Notes: generated by a model not told the origin, from the sequence alone. A stretch of DNA of 64,000 nucleotides from Nitrospirota bacterium (GCA_016190245.1 JACPQY010000011.1:1-64000); one strand, 5' to 3'; shown: positions 51,322 through 60,495, counted from the first letter of the stretch. Numbers and translations are program-made.

Positions 51322-51406
51322 ATCCGGACCTCGGCCGGGAGGGGCCGATACCCGGAGGGGGCGTGAACGAGGGTAAGCATAAACGGATCGTGGGCGCGTG
51401 ACAACC

Positions 51407-51471
51407 GGGGAGGTCAAACGTGGGGAGGTCAAACGTGAAGTCGTGAGGTCGGGAGGTCGGGAGATCGCGAG
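51407..51471. repeat. Two adjacent tandem repeats
   Basis: GGGGAGGTCAAACGT occurs twice in a row (51407-51421, 51422-51436). It is followed by four 8-bp units GTCGTGAG-GTCGGGAG-GTCGGGAG-ATCGCGAG (51440-51471). Lies between tRNA-Lys and a lipoprotein gene. Confidence 0.6.
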
Positions 51472-51483
51472 GCCCCGGAGGGG

Positions 51484-52692
51484 TCACGGGACCGGACGGG
51501 CCTGGGCGCGCAGGCGGAGGCTCCGGGCGAGGGAATAGGGGGAGGCCGGGATCTGCTTGAGGTTGGTCCTGCACCACTCGTAGTCGGTGGTAGTGGGGGA
51601 GATGTGCACCGAGAGAATGAGACCAACGAGGGCGAGATCGTTCGCCCGGCGGGAGACATTCATTTGCATGTCGAAGGCGATGTCGCAAGATCGCGTCCGG
51701 CCCCCGGCGTCGGGCTGAGGCGCCTCCTCGATCTTGAATACCCCCACCGACCAGGTTTCGGGGTCGGAGTAGAGCATCTCGGGAAGGTAGTCGGTGCGGA
51801 GGAAGGTCGGGCCCGCGTCCGAACAACCAGCCTCTCTTGAGGACTCCGCGATTTCGATTCCGTATCTCTCCCGCGCCGAGGAGGGAGTGAGCGCCGAGGT
51901 CCCGCCGCACGACGCAAGCTCGTCACGAGAAGCCCGGATGTCGGCGAGAAAACGGGGGCGGTTGGTTTGGATATCCGTTCCTGAGACCCGCACCAGGTGG
52001 AACGACGGGATCTCCGCCGTGAAGGAGGTGTACACGGACTCCTCGGCCTCCGAACAGGGCTTGTCGTCATGATTACCAAGGCAGCCGGTGAACATCCACG
52101 TGCCGGACGAGTCCCAGTATGCCGACGCGGACGCCGCCCCACTCGGGCCCAGACTCGCGAGCGCAACGCCGGTGTACTCATCCACCCAGACGTCGCCCAG
52201 ATTGGTGGCCCCATCGAGGCGGGCAGTTCCGCTCATCAGGAGGTGGCCATCCGGTCCACGCGTGTCGCGTTGAAAAAAGAGGTCGGCCACCCTCGCGCCG
52301 GAGAGGTCGAGGACCATGCAGCCAGCGGGTACGTGGGATTCCGCGAGGTAGAGCGTGAAGCGACCATCCGGATCCGCGATGCCGCCACCGGCCGCTCCCG
52401 CTTCCGAGAGGACGGCGCAGCGAACGCCGTAGCCCGGAAGGGCCCAGCCGCTGTCCAGGCTGGTCACTTTCCGGTCGCAGGAGGCCCTGACACTGCCCCG
52501 CTCAACCGCGTTCCCTGACGGCGACACACCCCTGCGGACGCCCTCGGAAGCGAACCCGGCGACGAGGCGCCCCGAGATCTCAATTTCGTCGGCACCTGAG
52601 GCGCAACCGTGGACGACGGGGACGGCGAGAGCCACAGCGGCCCACACGATCGGCTGCACCCATTCGAATCCCCCCGAAGACCGGCCGGCCAT
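51484..52692 (-). CDS. Lipoprotein of an unnamed paralogous family, member 2
   Basis: About 402 residues from the ATG at 52692; the ATG at 52731 is an alternative. The signal peptide ends in lipobox VHGC. It shares with the 45158 lipoprotein the early block EIEISGRLVAGFASEGVRRGV, LPGYGVRCAVLSEA, GIADPDGRFTLYLAESHVP and GCMVLDLSGARVADLFF (each under 21 residues, over residues 35-155). The C-terminal halves differ, though both end with a Tyr-x-Trp-Cys element (DYEWC here, DYAWC there) near the C-terminus. Function unknown. Confidence 0.72.
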   Translation of the reverse strand: MAGRSSGGFEWVQPIVWAAVALAVPVVHGCASGADEIEISGRLVAGFASEGVRRGVSPSGNAVERGSVRASCDRKVTSLDSGWALPGYGVRCAVLSEAGAAGGGIADPDGRFTLYLAESHVPAGCMVLDLSGARVADLFFQRDTRGPDGHLLMSGTARLDGATNLGDVWVDEYTGVALASLGPSGAASASAYWDSSGTWMFTGCLGNHDDKPCSEAEESVYTSFTAEIPSFHLVRVSGTDIQTNRPRFLADIRASRDELASCGGTSALTPSSARERYGIEIAESSREAGCSDAGPTFLRTDYLPEMLYSDPETWSVGVFKIEEAPQPDAGGRTRSCDIAFDMQMNVSRRANDLALVGLILSVHISPTTTDYEWCRTNLKQIPASPYSLARSLRLRAQARPVP

Positions 52693-52770
52693 GCCGGATC
52701 TTATCTTACTCGAACGCGCGATCCGGCTCAAAACGCGCGTCCCCGGAACGGGTCGGGCCGCGGGGGCCCC

Positions 52771-53211
52771 TCAGCCCAGAAGGATCGGCTGGAGGCGCAT
52801 GGCGAGGGTCAGCTCGCCCTTGATCTTCACCTTCCCCGTCATGTAGGCGGTCATCCCCCTTTGCTTGCCACGCGCCATGTTCATGAAGACCTCCGACTTG
52901 GACGTCATCGTCACGTCCGGCTCGCGGGTTCCGGCCGGCTCGACCACGAGCTTGCCTTTCTTCATCTGGAGGTCCCACGAGCCTCCCCCTTCTCCCTCGA
53001 CCACGAAACGCACGATCTTCCCTTCGTCGAGCTGACCCTTGAGCTCCTCGGCGCGCTTCTCGTAGCCCACGGGGATGACGACCTCGAGGACCTGCTTGGG
53101 CGTGGCGTCCCAGATCACCTCGCGCAGCTCATCGCGGTTCAGGTAGTCTACGGTCTTCATGATCTTGCGGACTTCTGCGAGGCTCATGCTCGCTTGAACT
53201 TTCTGGCTCAT
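52771..53211 (-). CDS. SCP-2 sterol-transfer family protein
   Basis: 146 residues from the ATG at 53211 (GGAGGTGAG upstream). The SCP-2 fold is read from VVEGEGGGSWDLQMKKGKLVV, then PDVTMTSKSEVFMNMARGK, GMTAYMTGKVKIKGELTLAM in three separate segments. These proteins hold fatty acyl chains or sterols. It is the last gene of the leftward lipid operon after thiolase and acyl-CoA dehydrogenase, separated from the thiolase gene by about 200 bases with a small hairpin. Confidence 0.85.
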   Translation of the reverse strand: MSQKVQASMSLAEVRKIMKTVDYLNRDELREVIWDATPKQVLEVVIPVGYEKRAEELKGQLDEGKIVRFVVEGEGGGSWDLQMKKGKLVVEPAGTREPDVTMTSKSEVFMNMARGKQRGMTAYMTGKVKIKGELTLAMRLQPILLG

Positions 53212-53338
53212 GCTCTCACCTCCATCCGGTTGGCTCAAAGGCCGGAAATGTACCAAATCAGATGCGTGAAGGGGAGCGATTGGGACCGACCTGAGGCCAA
53301 TGTTGCTTCGGTAGTCTCGCCCCTGTTGACCCCCTCGT

Positions 53339-53368
53339 GTAGCAACGCGGCCTGAAGGCCGCGCCTAC
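53339..53368. repeat. GTAG...CTAC hairpin
   Basis: GTAG-CAAC-GCGGCCT-GA-AGGCCGC-GC-CTAC. It has the same GTAG/CTAC ends as the cores of the MITE-like elements at 137-297 and 58174-58307 but no long terminal repeats. Lies between the thiolase and SCP-2 genes and might attenuate transcription. Confidence 0.5.
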
Positions 53369-53419
53369 CATAACCGAGGGTCCGGGGCAGACCCAGCCTT
53401 TGCGCCAGCGGGTGCGCCC

Positions 53420-54595
53420 TCAGAGCACCTCGAACAGGCCGGCCGCGCCCATCCCGCCGCCGATGCACATGGTGACCACGGCGTACTTGGCCTTCCTGCG
53501 GTTGCCTTCGCGGAGGACATGCCCCACTTGGCGCGCCCCGCTCATGCCGTAGGGGTGCCCGATCGAGATCGCCCCGCCGTTCACGTTGTACTTGGCGTTG
53601 TCGATCCCGAGGCGGTCCCGGCAATACACCGTCTGGACCGCGAACGCCTCATTCAACTCGATGAGATCTACGTCGGTCAGCTTGAGACCGGCCCGCTTGA
53701 GGAGCTTGGGAATGGCGAAGACCGGACCGATTCCCATCTCGTCCGGCTCGCAGCCCGCGATGGCGAAGCCGCGGAAGGCGCCGAGGGGGCGCAGGTTCCG
53801 TTTCGCGGCCTCCTTGGCCTCCATCAAAACCACTGCGGCTGCCCCATCCGAAAGCTGGCTCGCGTTGCCGGCGGTCACGGTCCCTCCCGCAACGGGCTGG
53901 AGCGCAGCGAGCTTCTCCAAGGTGGTATCCGGCCGGTTGCCCTCGTCGCGCTCGAGCGTCACCTCACGCACCGACTCCTCGCCCGTCTCCTTGTTTTTCA
54001 CCAGCATCTTCGTGGCGAAGGGCACGATCTCGTCCTTGAACTTACCGGCCGCCTGCGCCGCCGCCGTGCGCTGCTGGCTCTGGAGGGCGTAAACGTCCTG
54101 AACCTCGCGGGAGATTTTGTACCGCTCCGCCACCACCTCGGCGGTCTGGAGCATCGGCATGTACAGGGCGGGCTTGTGCTCGGTGACCCATTCCTCGGTG
54201 TAGCCGTTCAGGTTGAGGTTGTTTTGAACGAGGCTGATGGACTCCACGCCGCCCGCGACCAAGACGTCCGCCTCCCCGGCGATGATCCGTTGCGCCGCGA
54301 TCGCGGTGCTCTGGAGGCCGGAGGAGCAGTAGCGATTGAGCGTCATCCCGGGCACCGTGACGGGGAATCCTGCCCGAATGGCGGCCACGCGCCCGATGTT
54401 GTTGCCTGTCGCTCCCTCGGGGAGTCCGCACCCGATGACCACGTCCTCCACCTCCGCCGGGTCGAGACGGGCTCGCTCGACGGCGTTGCGGATCACGAAC
54501 GCGGTCATGACGGCGCCGTGGGTCATGTTGAGACTCCCCCGGAATGCTTTCCCGATGCCCGTTCGGGCTGTGGAAACGATCAGTGCTTCACGCAT
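53420..54595 (-). CDS. Acetyl-CoA acyltransferase (thiolase)
   Basis: 391 residues, AGGAGG before the ATG. Catalytic residues: acylated Cys in [11 protein letters not shown], base region [19 protein letters not shown] (His) and second Cys in [13 protein letters not shown]. It cleaves 3-ketoacyl-CoA or condenses two acetyl-CoA. Family length is 390-400. Located with acyl-CoA dehydrogenase and SCP-2, so a beta-oxidation role is most likely. AtoB versus FadA type cannot be decided by eye. Confidence 0.93.
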   Translation of the reverse strand: MREALIVSTARTGIGKAFRGSLNMTHGAVMTAFVIRNAVERARLDPAEVEDVVIGCGLPEGATGNNIGRVAAIRAGFPVTVPGMTLNRYCSSGLQSTAIAAQRIIAGEADVLVAGGVESISLVQNNLNLNGYTEEWVTEHKPALYMPMLQTAEVVAERYKISREVQDVYALQSQQRTAAAQAAGKFKDEIVPFATKMLVKNKETGEESVREVTLERDEGNRPDTTLEKLAALQPVAGGTVTAGNASQLSDGAAAVVLMEAKEAAKRNLRPLGAFRGFAIAGCEPDEMGIGPVFAIPKLLKRAGLKLTDVDLIELNEAFAVQTVYCRDRLGIDNAKYNVNGGAISIGHPYGMSGARQVGHVLREGNRRKAKYAVVTMCIGGGMGAAGLFEVL

Positions 54596-54802
54596 GGCTG
54601 CTACCTCCTATCTTTTCCGGCAGTCGGCAGTCGGGATACTCGCCCTTCTGGCGCGGCCTTCCTGGCCGCTCGGGAGGGGGAGAGTACCGCGCCGTCCCTG
54701 GCTGGGTCGGCAGTCGCAGGCGGTCCATCCGGTTTGAGTCCAGTTTCTCCCGTCGGCCGGCCGGCTACTCTGCCACGAGTCCGCGGACGTTTTCCATCCG
54801 GA

Positions 54803-56014
54803 TCACAGCACGCGGATTCCAGTGAGTTCCTTGGCCACGATCGCGCGCTGGATCTCGCCCGTGCCTTCGAAAATGTCGAAGATCTTGGCGTCGCGCATCC
54901 ATTTCTCGACGGGATAGTCGCGCAGGAAACCGTAGCCGCCGAGGATCTGCACGGCCTTGACGGTCACGTCCATCGCCACCTGCGCCGCGAGGTACTTGGC
55001 CATGGAGGCCTCTTTCACATTGGGGATCTGCTTGTCCGCCATCCACGCGGCCTTCCAGATAAGCATGCGGCACGATTCCACCGCCGTGGCCATCTCGGCC
55101 AGCGTGAAGGCGATGTGCTGCTTGCCGGCGAGGGCGCAGCCGAACTGCTCCCGCTCCTTGGTGTAGTCCACCGTGTACTCCAGCGCGGCCCGCGCGATGC
55201 CGAGCGCCATCGAGGCCACCACGGGCCGTGTGGCATCGAACATCTTCTTTGCACCGGAAAAGCCCTGCCCAGTATCGCCCAGGATCCACTTGGCAGGGAC
55301 GCGGCAGTCCTCGAGATAGACCGGCGCCGTCTCGCTCGCGCGGATCCCGAGTTTCTTGTCCTTCGCGCCCGGCACGAGCCCCGGCGTTCCGCGCGGGATG
55401 AGAAAAGCCCGATGACCGGCGCGTCCGGCCTGGGGGTCCACCGTCGCCCAGATGATGAAGATGCTGGCGGAGTGGCCGTTGGTGATGAACTGCTTCTGCC
55501 CGTTGAGGATGTAGTGGTCCCCGTCCTTCTTGGCCGAGGTCCGAATCATGGAGATATCGGACCCGGCCTTCGGCTCCGTTATGGCCATGGCGGCGATCTT
55601 CGGGTGACCGTTTTCGTCGTCGCCCGTCATCGCGTCAATGAACATCTCTTTCTGCTCGGGCGTGCCCATCTTGGCCACGGGCGTCGCGGCCAACCCCGAG
55701 CCGTTAATGGCGTTGGTGATGCCCGCGCACCCCCACGAGAGCTCCTCCGTGGCGAGGACGGCCAGAAGGTTCCACCCACCACTGCCCATGATCTCAGACA
55801 TGGCGGCGGATCCGCCATCCTTCCCGTTCTTTTTCGAGAGGCCGAACGATTGGGGCGTGCCCATGCCCATCACCTGGGCCTGCTTCATGATGGGCCACGG
55901 CATCTCCTCCTTCTCGTCATACTCCGGCGCGGCCGGACGGATGACGTCCGCGGCGAATTGATGGAGCGCATCCTTGATCATCCTCTGCGTTTCCGAGAGT
56001 TCGAATCCGAACAT
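54803..56014 (-). CDS. Acyl-CoA dehydrogenase
   Basis: 403 residues from the ATG at 56014 (AAGGAGGTAG upstream); the frame extends to 56107 but overlaps the tetR 3' end. FAD and substrate parts: AAMAITEPKAGSDISMI, LNGQKQFITNGHSA, LGIRASETAPVYLEDCRVP, REQFGCALAGKQHIAFTLAEM, ILGGYGFLRDYPVEKWMRDA and IFEGTGEIQRAIVAKEL, where the Glu is the catalytic base. It makes the first double bond of beta-oxidation and hands electrons to ETF. Confidence 0.94.
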   Translation of the reverse strand: MFGFELSETQRMIKDALHQFAADVIRPAAPEYDEKEEMPWPIMKQAQVMGMGTPQSFGLSKKNGKDGGSAAMSEIMGSGGWNLLAVLATEELSWGCAGITNAINGSGLAATPVAKMGTPEQKEMFIDAMTGDDENGHPKIAAMAITEPKAGSDISMIRTSAKKDGDHYILNGQKQFITNGHSASIFIIWATVDPQAGRAGHRAFLIPRGTPGLVPGAKDKKLGIRASETAPVYLEDCRVPAKWILGDTGQGFSGAKKMFDATRPVVASMALGIARAALEYTVDYTKEREQFGCALAGKQHIAFTLAEMATAVESCRMLIWKAAWMADKQIPNVKEASMAKYLAAQVAMDVTVKAVQILGGYGFLRDYPVEKWMRDAKIFDIFEGTGEIQRAIVAKELTGIRVL

Positions 56015-56096
56015 GGCTACCTCCTTCAATTTCGGCAGTCGGGAGTCGCCGGAGCGAGAAGTCCCCTGGCTCGCGGTCGCTGTGCCCTCCGGCTGC

Positions 56097-56741
56097 TCAC
56101 TGTTCACTGTTCACTTCTTTTGCGATGCCCTCGACGAGGGCGCGTGTCGCGTGCAGAATCATTTCCTCTTTCGGCACGGCGAATCCGTGGACCATCAGGT
56201 CGGCGAGGTGCATGCAGGCGCCGATCACGCCGTGCACGATCACTTCGAGTTCGTCCTCTTTGAGGGGCCTGACCCGCCCGCCCTCGATGCCGCGGCGGAG
56301 AAGATCGCGAAGGACGAGGGCCATCCCCCCCACGGCCTGATTGACGACGGCCCGGATGGCCGGTCGGGGAACACTGCCCTCTCGGAAGAGGACGATGAAG
56401 TAGGGCCGGTTGCCGTCCACGAAATCGAAGAACGCGCGCATGCCGGCCTCGATGGCGGAGGGGAGCCCTTGCTTCTCGGCGGCGCGGGTGGACACCCTCT
56501 GCTGCAACAGGTGGGCGCCGGCGTGGAGGATCTCGAGAAATATTTCATCCTTGTTCCGGAAGTACTGGTAAAAGGTGCCGATCCCGCAGCGGCAGGCGCG
56601 GACGATGTCCCTAACCTGGGTGTCGGCGTACCCTTTGGAGGCGAAGACTTCGATAGCACCTTTGAGGAGCTCCTGCCGGGTTTCGGGGCGTCCGTGAGGC
56701 TCAGGCGGGGGAATCTGTGGCGACCTTGGTTCGACGTCCAT
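56097..56741 (-). CDS. TetR/AcrR family transcriptional regulator
   Basis: 214 residues. The helix-turn-helix is at about 25-70: LLKGAIEVFASKGYADTQVRDIVR, then CGIGTFYQYFRNKDEIFLEIL (each read as part of residues 25-70). The C-terminal ligand domain includes FREGSVPRPAIRAVVNQ. Just upstream of acyl-CoA dehydrogenase and thiolase, it is probably a fatty-acid-responsive repressor of that operon, as FadR-type TetR proteins are. Its last codons (VNSEQ) are written by a 7-bp tandem repeat that runs past the stop. Confidence 0.9.
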   Translation of the reverse strand: MDVEPRSPQIPPPEPHGRPETRQELLKGAIEVFASKGYADTQVRDIVRACRCGIGTFYQYFRNKDEIFLEILHAGAHLLQQRVSTRAAEKQGLPSAIEAGMRAFFDFVDGNRPYFIVLFREGSVPRPAIRAVVNQAVGGMALVLRDLLRRGIEGGRVRPLKEDELEVIVHGVIGACMHLADLMVHGFAVPKEEMILHATRALVEGIAKEVNSEQ

Positions 56742-57037
56742 TTGCTAGAACGACGCGTCGTTCCGGAAAGCATCATATACGCAATTTTCCAGATGTCAAG
56801 TTGGAATTGAGATACACATAGCTGATTTTATTAATTAGTACTTATATTATTACTAGTAAGTACAATATGATATATTGTAATATGGTAACTTACATAGATG
56901 TAATCAAGACAAATACTTGCTCAACAACAAGCCATCTGAGAATCGCTTGGCTATATTCCTATCGTTCTTCGAGCAACTGATTCTGGACATACCAGCCCTT
57001 GAAAAACCCCCAGCCTGGGCGGGCTGGACGCCGTGGC
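56742..57037. promoter_or_regulatory. AT-rich region with two dyads upstream of tetR
   Basis: 296 bases between tetR (leftward) and the end of the esterase gene. 56770-56960 is strikingly AT-rich. It has GTACTTA...TAAGTAC (56838-56844 / 56857-56863) and a perfect CAATAT-GAT-ATATTG (56863-56877), good TetR-type operator candidates. Near the other end CCAGCC-TGGGC-GGCTGG (about 57010-57028) may end esterase transcription. Confidence 0.5.
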
Positions 57038-58141
57038 CTACAGCAGCCCGTTGAGGTGGTCTTTGAACCAGTCGGCGGCCATGGCGATCGAGCGCCTCGA
57101 ATCGGACTGCCACCAGAGGTTCATGAACCCGTGAATCGAACCGGGGAAGATCTCGAAATGGACGTCGCGTCCCTGTTCGACCAAGTCACGCGCGTAGGAC
57201 CTCGATTGGGTGAAGAGCGGGTCCATCGTACCGCAGAAGAGGAGGGTGGGAGGCACCACCCGCGCGCGGTCGAGGTGCATTCGCGGACTGGCCTCAAGCA
57301 TGGCCGCTTCGCGCTCGGGCCCCTCCGGACCGAAAACGGAGTGTAGGATCTGTTCCGTCCGCCGGTACGGCACCCGCGCAAACTTCCGAAAGTCGAACAC
57401 CCCGTACCAGTGAACGGCCGCGGAGACCTTCGCCAAGTCGCCGTTGTGACGCGATCCCACCGGTCCCAGTCCGTTCGAGAGGAGGACCGCGGCATAGGCG
57501 CTCAGGTGCCCGCCCGCGCTGTCCCCAAACACCCCGACGCGCTCGGGGTTTCCGCCGTAGCGGTGGACATTGGATCGAACCCATTTCAGCACGGCCGCCA
57601 CATCCTCCACGCAGGCCGGGTAGGCATATCGTGGCGCGAGGCGATACTGCGGGACGACCACCAAGAATCCCCGGCGGGCGAGGGCCGCCGCGACCTGATG
57701 CAAGTTCTCTTTCACACCAACGATCCACGCACCCCCGTGGAAGCCGACCACGACCGGGAATGGACCCTCGTCCTTAGGCGCGACCACATCCAGGTGGAGC
57801 ACGTCGTCGCCAGTGTCCCGGTAGGCGATGTTGCGATGAATGCGATAACCCAACCCCGTGCCGAGGCGCGCCACGCGGGGGAGGGCGTTGTTCACAGCAA
57901 ACACCACGGCACGACCCGCCGCCCGATCCATCGCGTTGAGAAGCGTCATCGCCAGGTTGCCGTGGGGTTTCGGTCGCCATCCAACCCACGGCCGAGGGGC
58001 CGCGCAGGCCGCCGCTGTGGTCCCCAGAATGGACGGCTCAGGACCAGCCGCCAACCCCGCAGGCCGTCTTTCAGGGCCACCTCGTCGCCGTCGGACACCG
58101 GCAAATCGAAGAATCTTGCCCACGCTTTCAACTCCATTCAT
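57038..58141 (-). CDS. Alpha/beta hydrolase esterase (hormone-sensitive lipase-like)
   Basis: 367 residues from 58141, or about 303 from an ATG at 57949; the first 64 residues are Arg/Pro/Gly-rich and may not be real. Motifs: oxyanion VVGFHGGAWIVG, VVVPQYRLAPRYAYPACVED, nucleophile GVFGDSAGGHLSA, Asp in FCGTMDPLFTQS and His in PGSIHGFMNLW. This is the BD-FAE/carboxylesterase type that cuts short acyl esters. Proximity to the lipid operon may be meaningful. Confidence 0.88.
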   Translation of the reverse strand: MNGVESVGKILRFAGVRRRRGGPERRPAGLAAGPEPSILGTTAAACAAPRPWVGWRPKPHGNLAMTLLNAMDRAAGRAVVFAVNNALPRVARLGTGLGYRIHRNIAYRDTGDDVLHLDVVAPKDEGPFPVVVGFHGGAWIVGVKENLHQVAAALARRGFLVVVPQYRLAPRYAYPACVEDVAAVLKWVRSNVHRYGGNPERVGVFGDSAGGHLSAYAAVLLSNGLGPVGSRHNGDLAKVSAAVHWYGVFDFRKFARVPYRRTEQILHSVFGPEGPEREAAMLEASPRMHLDRARVVPPTLLFCGTMDPLFTQSRSYARDLVEQGRDVHFEIFPGSIHGFMNLWWQSDSRRSIAMAADWFKDHLNGLL

Positions 58142-58173
58142 GCCTCAACTTGAGGCGGGAAGATACACTCTGA

Positions 58174-58307
58174 GTAATGTTTCGGTGAACCCGTCTGATC
58201 AATACGAGAGAGATAGTGCCTGGTAGCCGCAGGCTTTAGCCTGCGCACGACGGCGCGGACGCAACCTAGAGGTTGCGGCTACCATGATGGGTTCACCGAA
58301 ACATTAC
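58174..58307. repeat. Palindromic MITE-like element with 19-bp terminal inverted repeats
   Basis: GTAATGTTTCGGTGAACCC (58174-58192) is the perfect complement of 58289-58307. Inside, TGGTAGCCGC (58221-58230) pairs with GCGGCTACCA (58275-58284) and encloses two hairpins, GCAGGCT-TTAGCCTGC and CAACCTAGAGGTTG. Same plan as 137-297: long terminal arms, then GTAG...CTAC core with two hairpins, but unrelated arm sequence. Confidence 0.7.
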
Positions 58308-58498
58308 CACCCTGAGATCGGCCAATACTCGGCAACTCTTTAGTTTTCCATGCATATCCCGTCACCTTCGCAATAGACATCTATTCCGACATTTCCGCCT
58401 AATGCAAATGCGCGTTTCGTTCGATTATTGAAAGGAGGGCAAGTCCCCCGGGTGGGGGGCGGAGAGCTGAAGCCTCAACTGAATGGGGAGGACGCAGC
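58308..58498. other. Intergenic, AT-richer, no gene recognised
   Basis: Between the MITE-like element and the next gene. 58320-58430 is moderately AT-rich and probably includes the promoter of the gene at 58499. I see no clear -35/-10 pair. GGGAGGACGC at 58485-58494 is the Shine-Dalgarno. Confidence 0.35.
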
Positions 58499-58903
58499 GT
58501 GACCGAGGAGCGACCGTGGTGGAACCCTGAAGAAGAGAGAATTGACCGACTTGTGGCGGCGGTGACGGACGCGTTGGAGGCGATAGCCGACTCTGCAGAG
58601 CCGCCGTGGAAGCCCGAGGCGGACCGATGCGTGGAGAGCTTTGCGCGGGATCTCACGCGGGCCCGCCGCTATTTCAACGAGCATCGCCGGCACGAGGCCG
58701 GCCTTTTCATCCGGATGGCCGATCATGCCAACGAGGCCGGCTACGTGCTGCGCCGCCTCCTCTACTTGGCGGTGGACGGAGACCTCATCGAGGGCAAGCG
58801 CGGGACGCAGGCGATCCTGCCTTTCCTGTCGCAGATCAACTGCGACCATTTCAACTATCCGGAGCGACTGAGCAGCCTTCTGACGTACTTCCGGGACCGG
58901 TAG
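58499..58903 (+). CDS. Hypothetical helical protein
   Basis: 134 residues with GTG start and GGGAGG about 8 bases upstream. Almost entirely helical and charged (RIDRLVAAVTDALEAIADS, ARDLTRARRYFNEHRRHEAGLF, RLLYLAVDGDLIEGKRG). No Cys cluster, signal peptide or membrane helix. No family recognised. It stands alone between leftward genes. Confidence 0.6.
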   Translation: MTEERPWWNPEEERIDRLVAAVTDALEAIADSAEPPWKPEADRCVESFARDLTRARRYFNEHRRHEAGLFIRMADHANEAGYVLRRLLYLAVDGDLIEGKRGTQAILPFLSQINCDHFNYPERLSSLLTYFRDR

Positions 58904-58913
58904 GGCCGGCAGA

Positions 58914-58934
58914 AATCGGCTATCGGCTATTCTC
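58914..58934. repeat. 7-bp tandem repeat
   Basis: AATCGGC-TATCGGC-TATTCTC. Same NNTCGGC/NNTCAGC family as in other spacers. A related pair AAGCTGA-AAGCTGA is at 59056-59069. Confidence 0.5.
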
Positions 58935-59106
58935 CGCCGAGACTGCGGAGAGGGCGGACACGGCAGCTATCAGCCGGGGGAGGCCAGCCGATTCGAATCA
59001 ACTGTCACGATCGGGCGCCGGTGCCCCGGCGTTGATGCCTCCACTCCGAAATCCGGAAGCTGAAAGCTGATCCGCCTGAGGCGGACTGACCGCTGAGGGC
59101 TCCTGG

Positions 59107-59526
59107 CTACTCCCCGATGATCTTGATCAGCACCCGCTTGCGTCGGCGGCCGTCGAACTCCGCGTAGAAGATCTGCTCCCACGGCCCGAAATCCAACTTT
59201 CCCTCTGTGATCGCCACCATCACCTCCCGCCCCATCAACTGCCGCTTGATGTGGGCGTCGCCGTTGTCCTCTCCGGTTTGGTTGTGGCGGTAGCGGCTCG
59301 TGGGCTCGTGAGGCGCAACGCGCTCCAGGAATTCCTCGTAGTCTTGGAGGAGGCCGCGCTCGTCGTCGTTGACATACACGCTGGCCGTGATGTGCATGGG
59401 GTTCACGAGACACAAACCTTCCTTCACGCCGCTCTTGCTCACAGCAGCCTCGACCTGGGGTGTGATGTTGAGGAACTCGCGGCGGCTCTTGGTGTGAAAG
59501 ACGAGCTCTTCGCGGTAGGACTTCAG
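59107..59526 (-). CDS. yjbQ: YjbQ family protein (secondary thiamine-phosphate synthase-like), CTG start
   Basis: 139 residues if it starts at the CTG at 59526, matching the usual 138-140 of the family. No ATG, GTG or TTG fits; the CTG overlaps the previous stop (CTGA) and has GGAGGAG 8 bases upstream. Conserved parts: [40 protein letters not shown] (given as [13 protein letters not shown]), [17 protein letters not shown] and [13 protein letters not shown]. coli YjbQ has weak thiamine-phosphate synthase activity; the true role is unsettled. Confidence 0.85.
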   Translation of the reverse strand: MKSYREELVFHTKSRREFLNITPQVEAAVSKSGVKEGLCLVNPMHITASVYVNDDERGLLQDYEEFLERVAPHEPTSRYRHNQTGEDNGDAHIKRQLMGREVMVAITEGKLDFGPWEQIFYAEFDGRRRKRVLIKIIGE

Positions 59527-59750
59527 GCCGGGTTCTCCTCCACTTCGAGATTCGAAATCCGAGATTCGAAATCCGGCGTGGCCCTCGCGCCCTCCCGCGG
59601 CTTCTTCTCTTCCTTGTCCAACTCCTCCTGCGCGTCCCGAGCGCGCTCGCGCACGCCGGGATCGGGCTTCGGCTTGGCCGAGGAGCACGAACACATGAAC
59701 ACGCTGAGGACCGCCGCCGCGATCCACCCCCGAGATTGCATCGATATCAT
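59523..59750 (-). CDS. Small lipoprotein
   Basis: 75 residues from the ATG at 59750 (AAGGGGG upstream); the longer open frame before it is not protein-like. Signal peptide with lipobox VFMCSC, then a Lys/Glu/Arg-rich coiled-coil-like tail ([16 protein letters not shown]). The last 20 codons span a 14-bp tandem repeat of GAGATTCGAAATCC. Translationally coupled to yjbQ. Confidence 0.65.
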   Translation of the reverse strand: MISMQSRGWIAAAVLSVFMCSCSSAKPKPDPGVRERARDAQEELDKEEKKPREGARATPDFESRISNLEVEENPA

Positions 59751-59800
59751 CGATACCCCCTTTCTGCTGATGGGCCCGGCCGCCCGGCGTGCGGCCCGGG

Positions 59801-60286
59801 CTATTCCGCCTCCGGGCCGTCCTTCCTCTGAACTCGAACGTCCGGCCTGAGACGAACCGCTTTGCCCTGCACGGTCACGCACTCCGTGCGGTAAACCCAG
59901 TAGTCGCTCCCTTCCGTGCGCGAGCGCAGGGAGAGAACGAAATCCGCGCCCTTGATCCGTTCGATGGCGTTGTACAGGGCGGCCTCTTCGAGCGCGGTAA
60001 GCCCGGTCCATGGCAGACGCAAGCCGCTCGATGTCCCGGACAGGTAGACCCGCCGATCTTCGTAGCCGATCGGAATAAACCACAGGAGGACGCTTCCGCA
60101 GGCTTGGCCCTCGAAGTCGCCGACGACTTGGAATTCGTCCCGCTTGAGGTTATCGAGTGTGATCGAGCCGATCATCGGCCGGTATTCCTGCCGCATGCCC
60201 TTGAACGAGCACGCGCCAAGGATGAGGCCAGCGCATACCGCGAGGCAGCGGAACCAGTGCGGTCTTCGAAGCACCGCCACGGACAT
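59801..60286 (-). CDS. Lipoprotein of unknown function
   Basis: 161 residues. Signal peptide with lipobox LGACS. The body alternates beta-like segments: [72 protein letters not shown]. The pattern (a GxAxG turn, ALYNAIE, then a [18 protein letters not shown] ending) looks like the small TRL/YoaF-like lipoprotein folds with a conserved ending, but I cannot name the family. 50 bases upstream of the small lipoprotein gene. Confidence 0.72.
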   Translation of the reverse strand: MSVAVLRRPHWFRCLAVCAGLILGACSFKGMRQEYRPMIGSITLDNLKRDEFQVVGDFEGQACGSVLLWFIPIGYEDRRVYLSGTSSGLRLPWTGLTALEEAALYNAIERIKGADFVLSLRSRTEGSDYWVYRTECVTVQGKAVRLRPDVRVQRKDGPEAE

Positions 60287-60495
60287 GATTCGTAGCTACC
60301 AGATTCGGCGCCGATCGGCAAGGGGGAAAGGCAGCGGAAATCCGAACGGCGAATGTCGGAAGGCGAAAAGGGAAGGGAAAGAAAGGAAGGCCCCGTCCGC
60401 GTTGAAACACTCCCGGCGGGCTGGTATAGCTACGGCACCGTGCACACGGCCCCGCCCACCATGGTTCGCGCGAGTCGGTCGTGTGCCTCGGCGAC

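Noticed and set aside
51407-51471. CRISPR array
   Set aside because: Units of 15 and 8 bp are adjacent with no spacers. No CRISPR-like repeat-spacer pattern was seen anywhere in the window.
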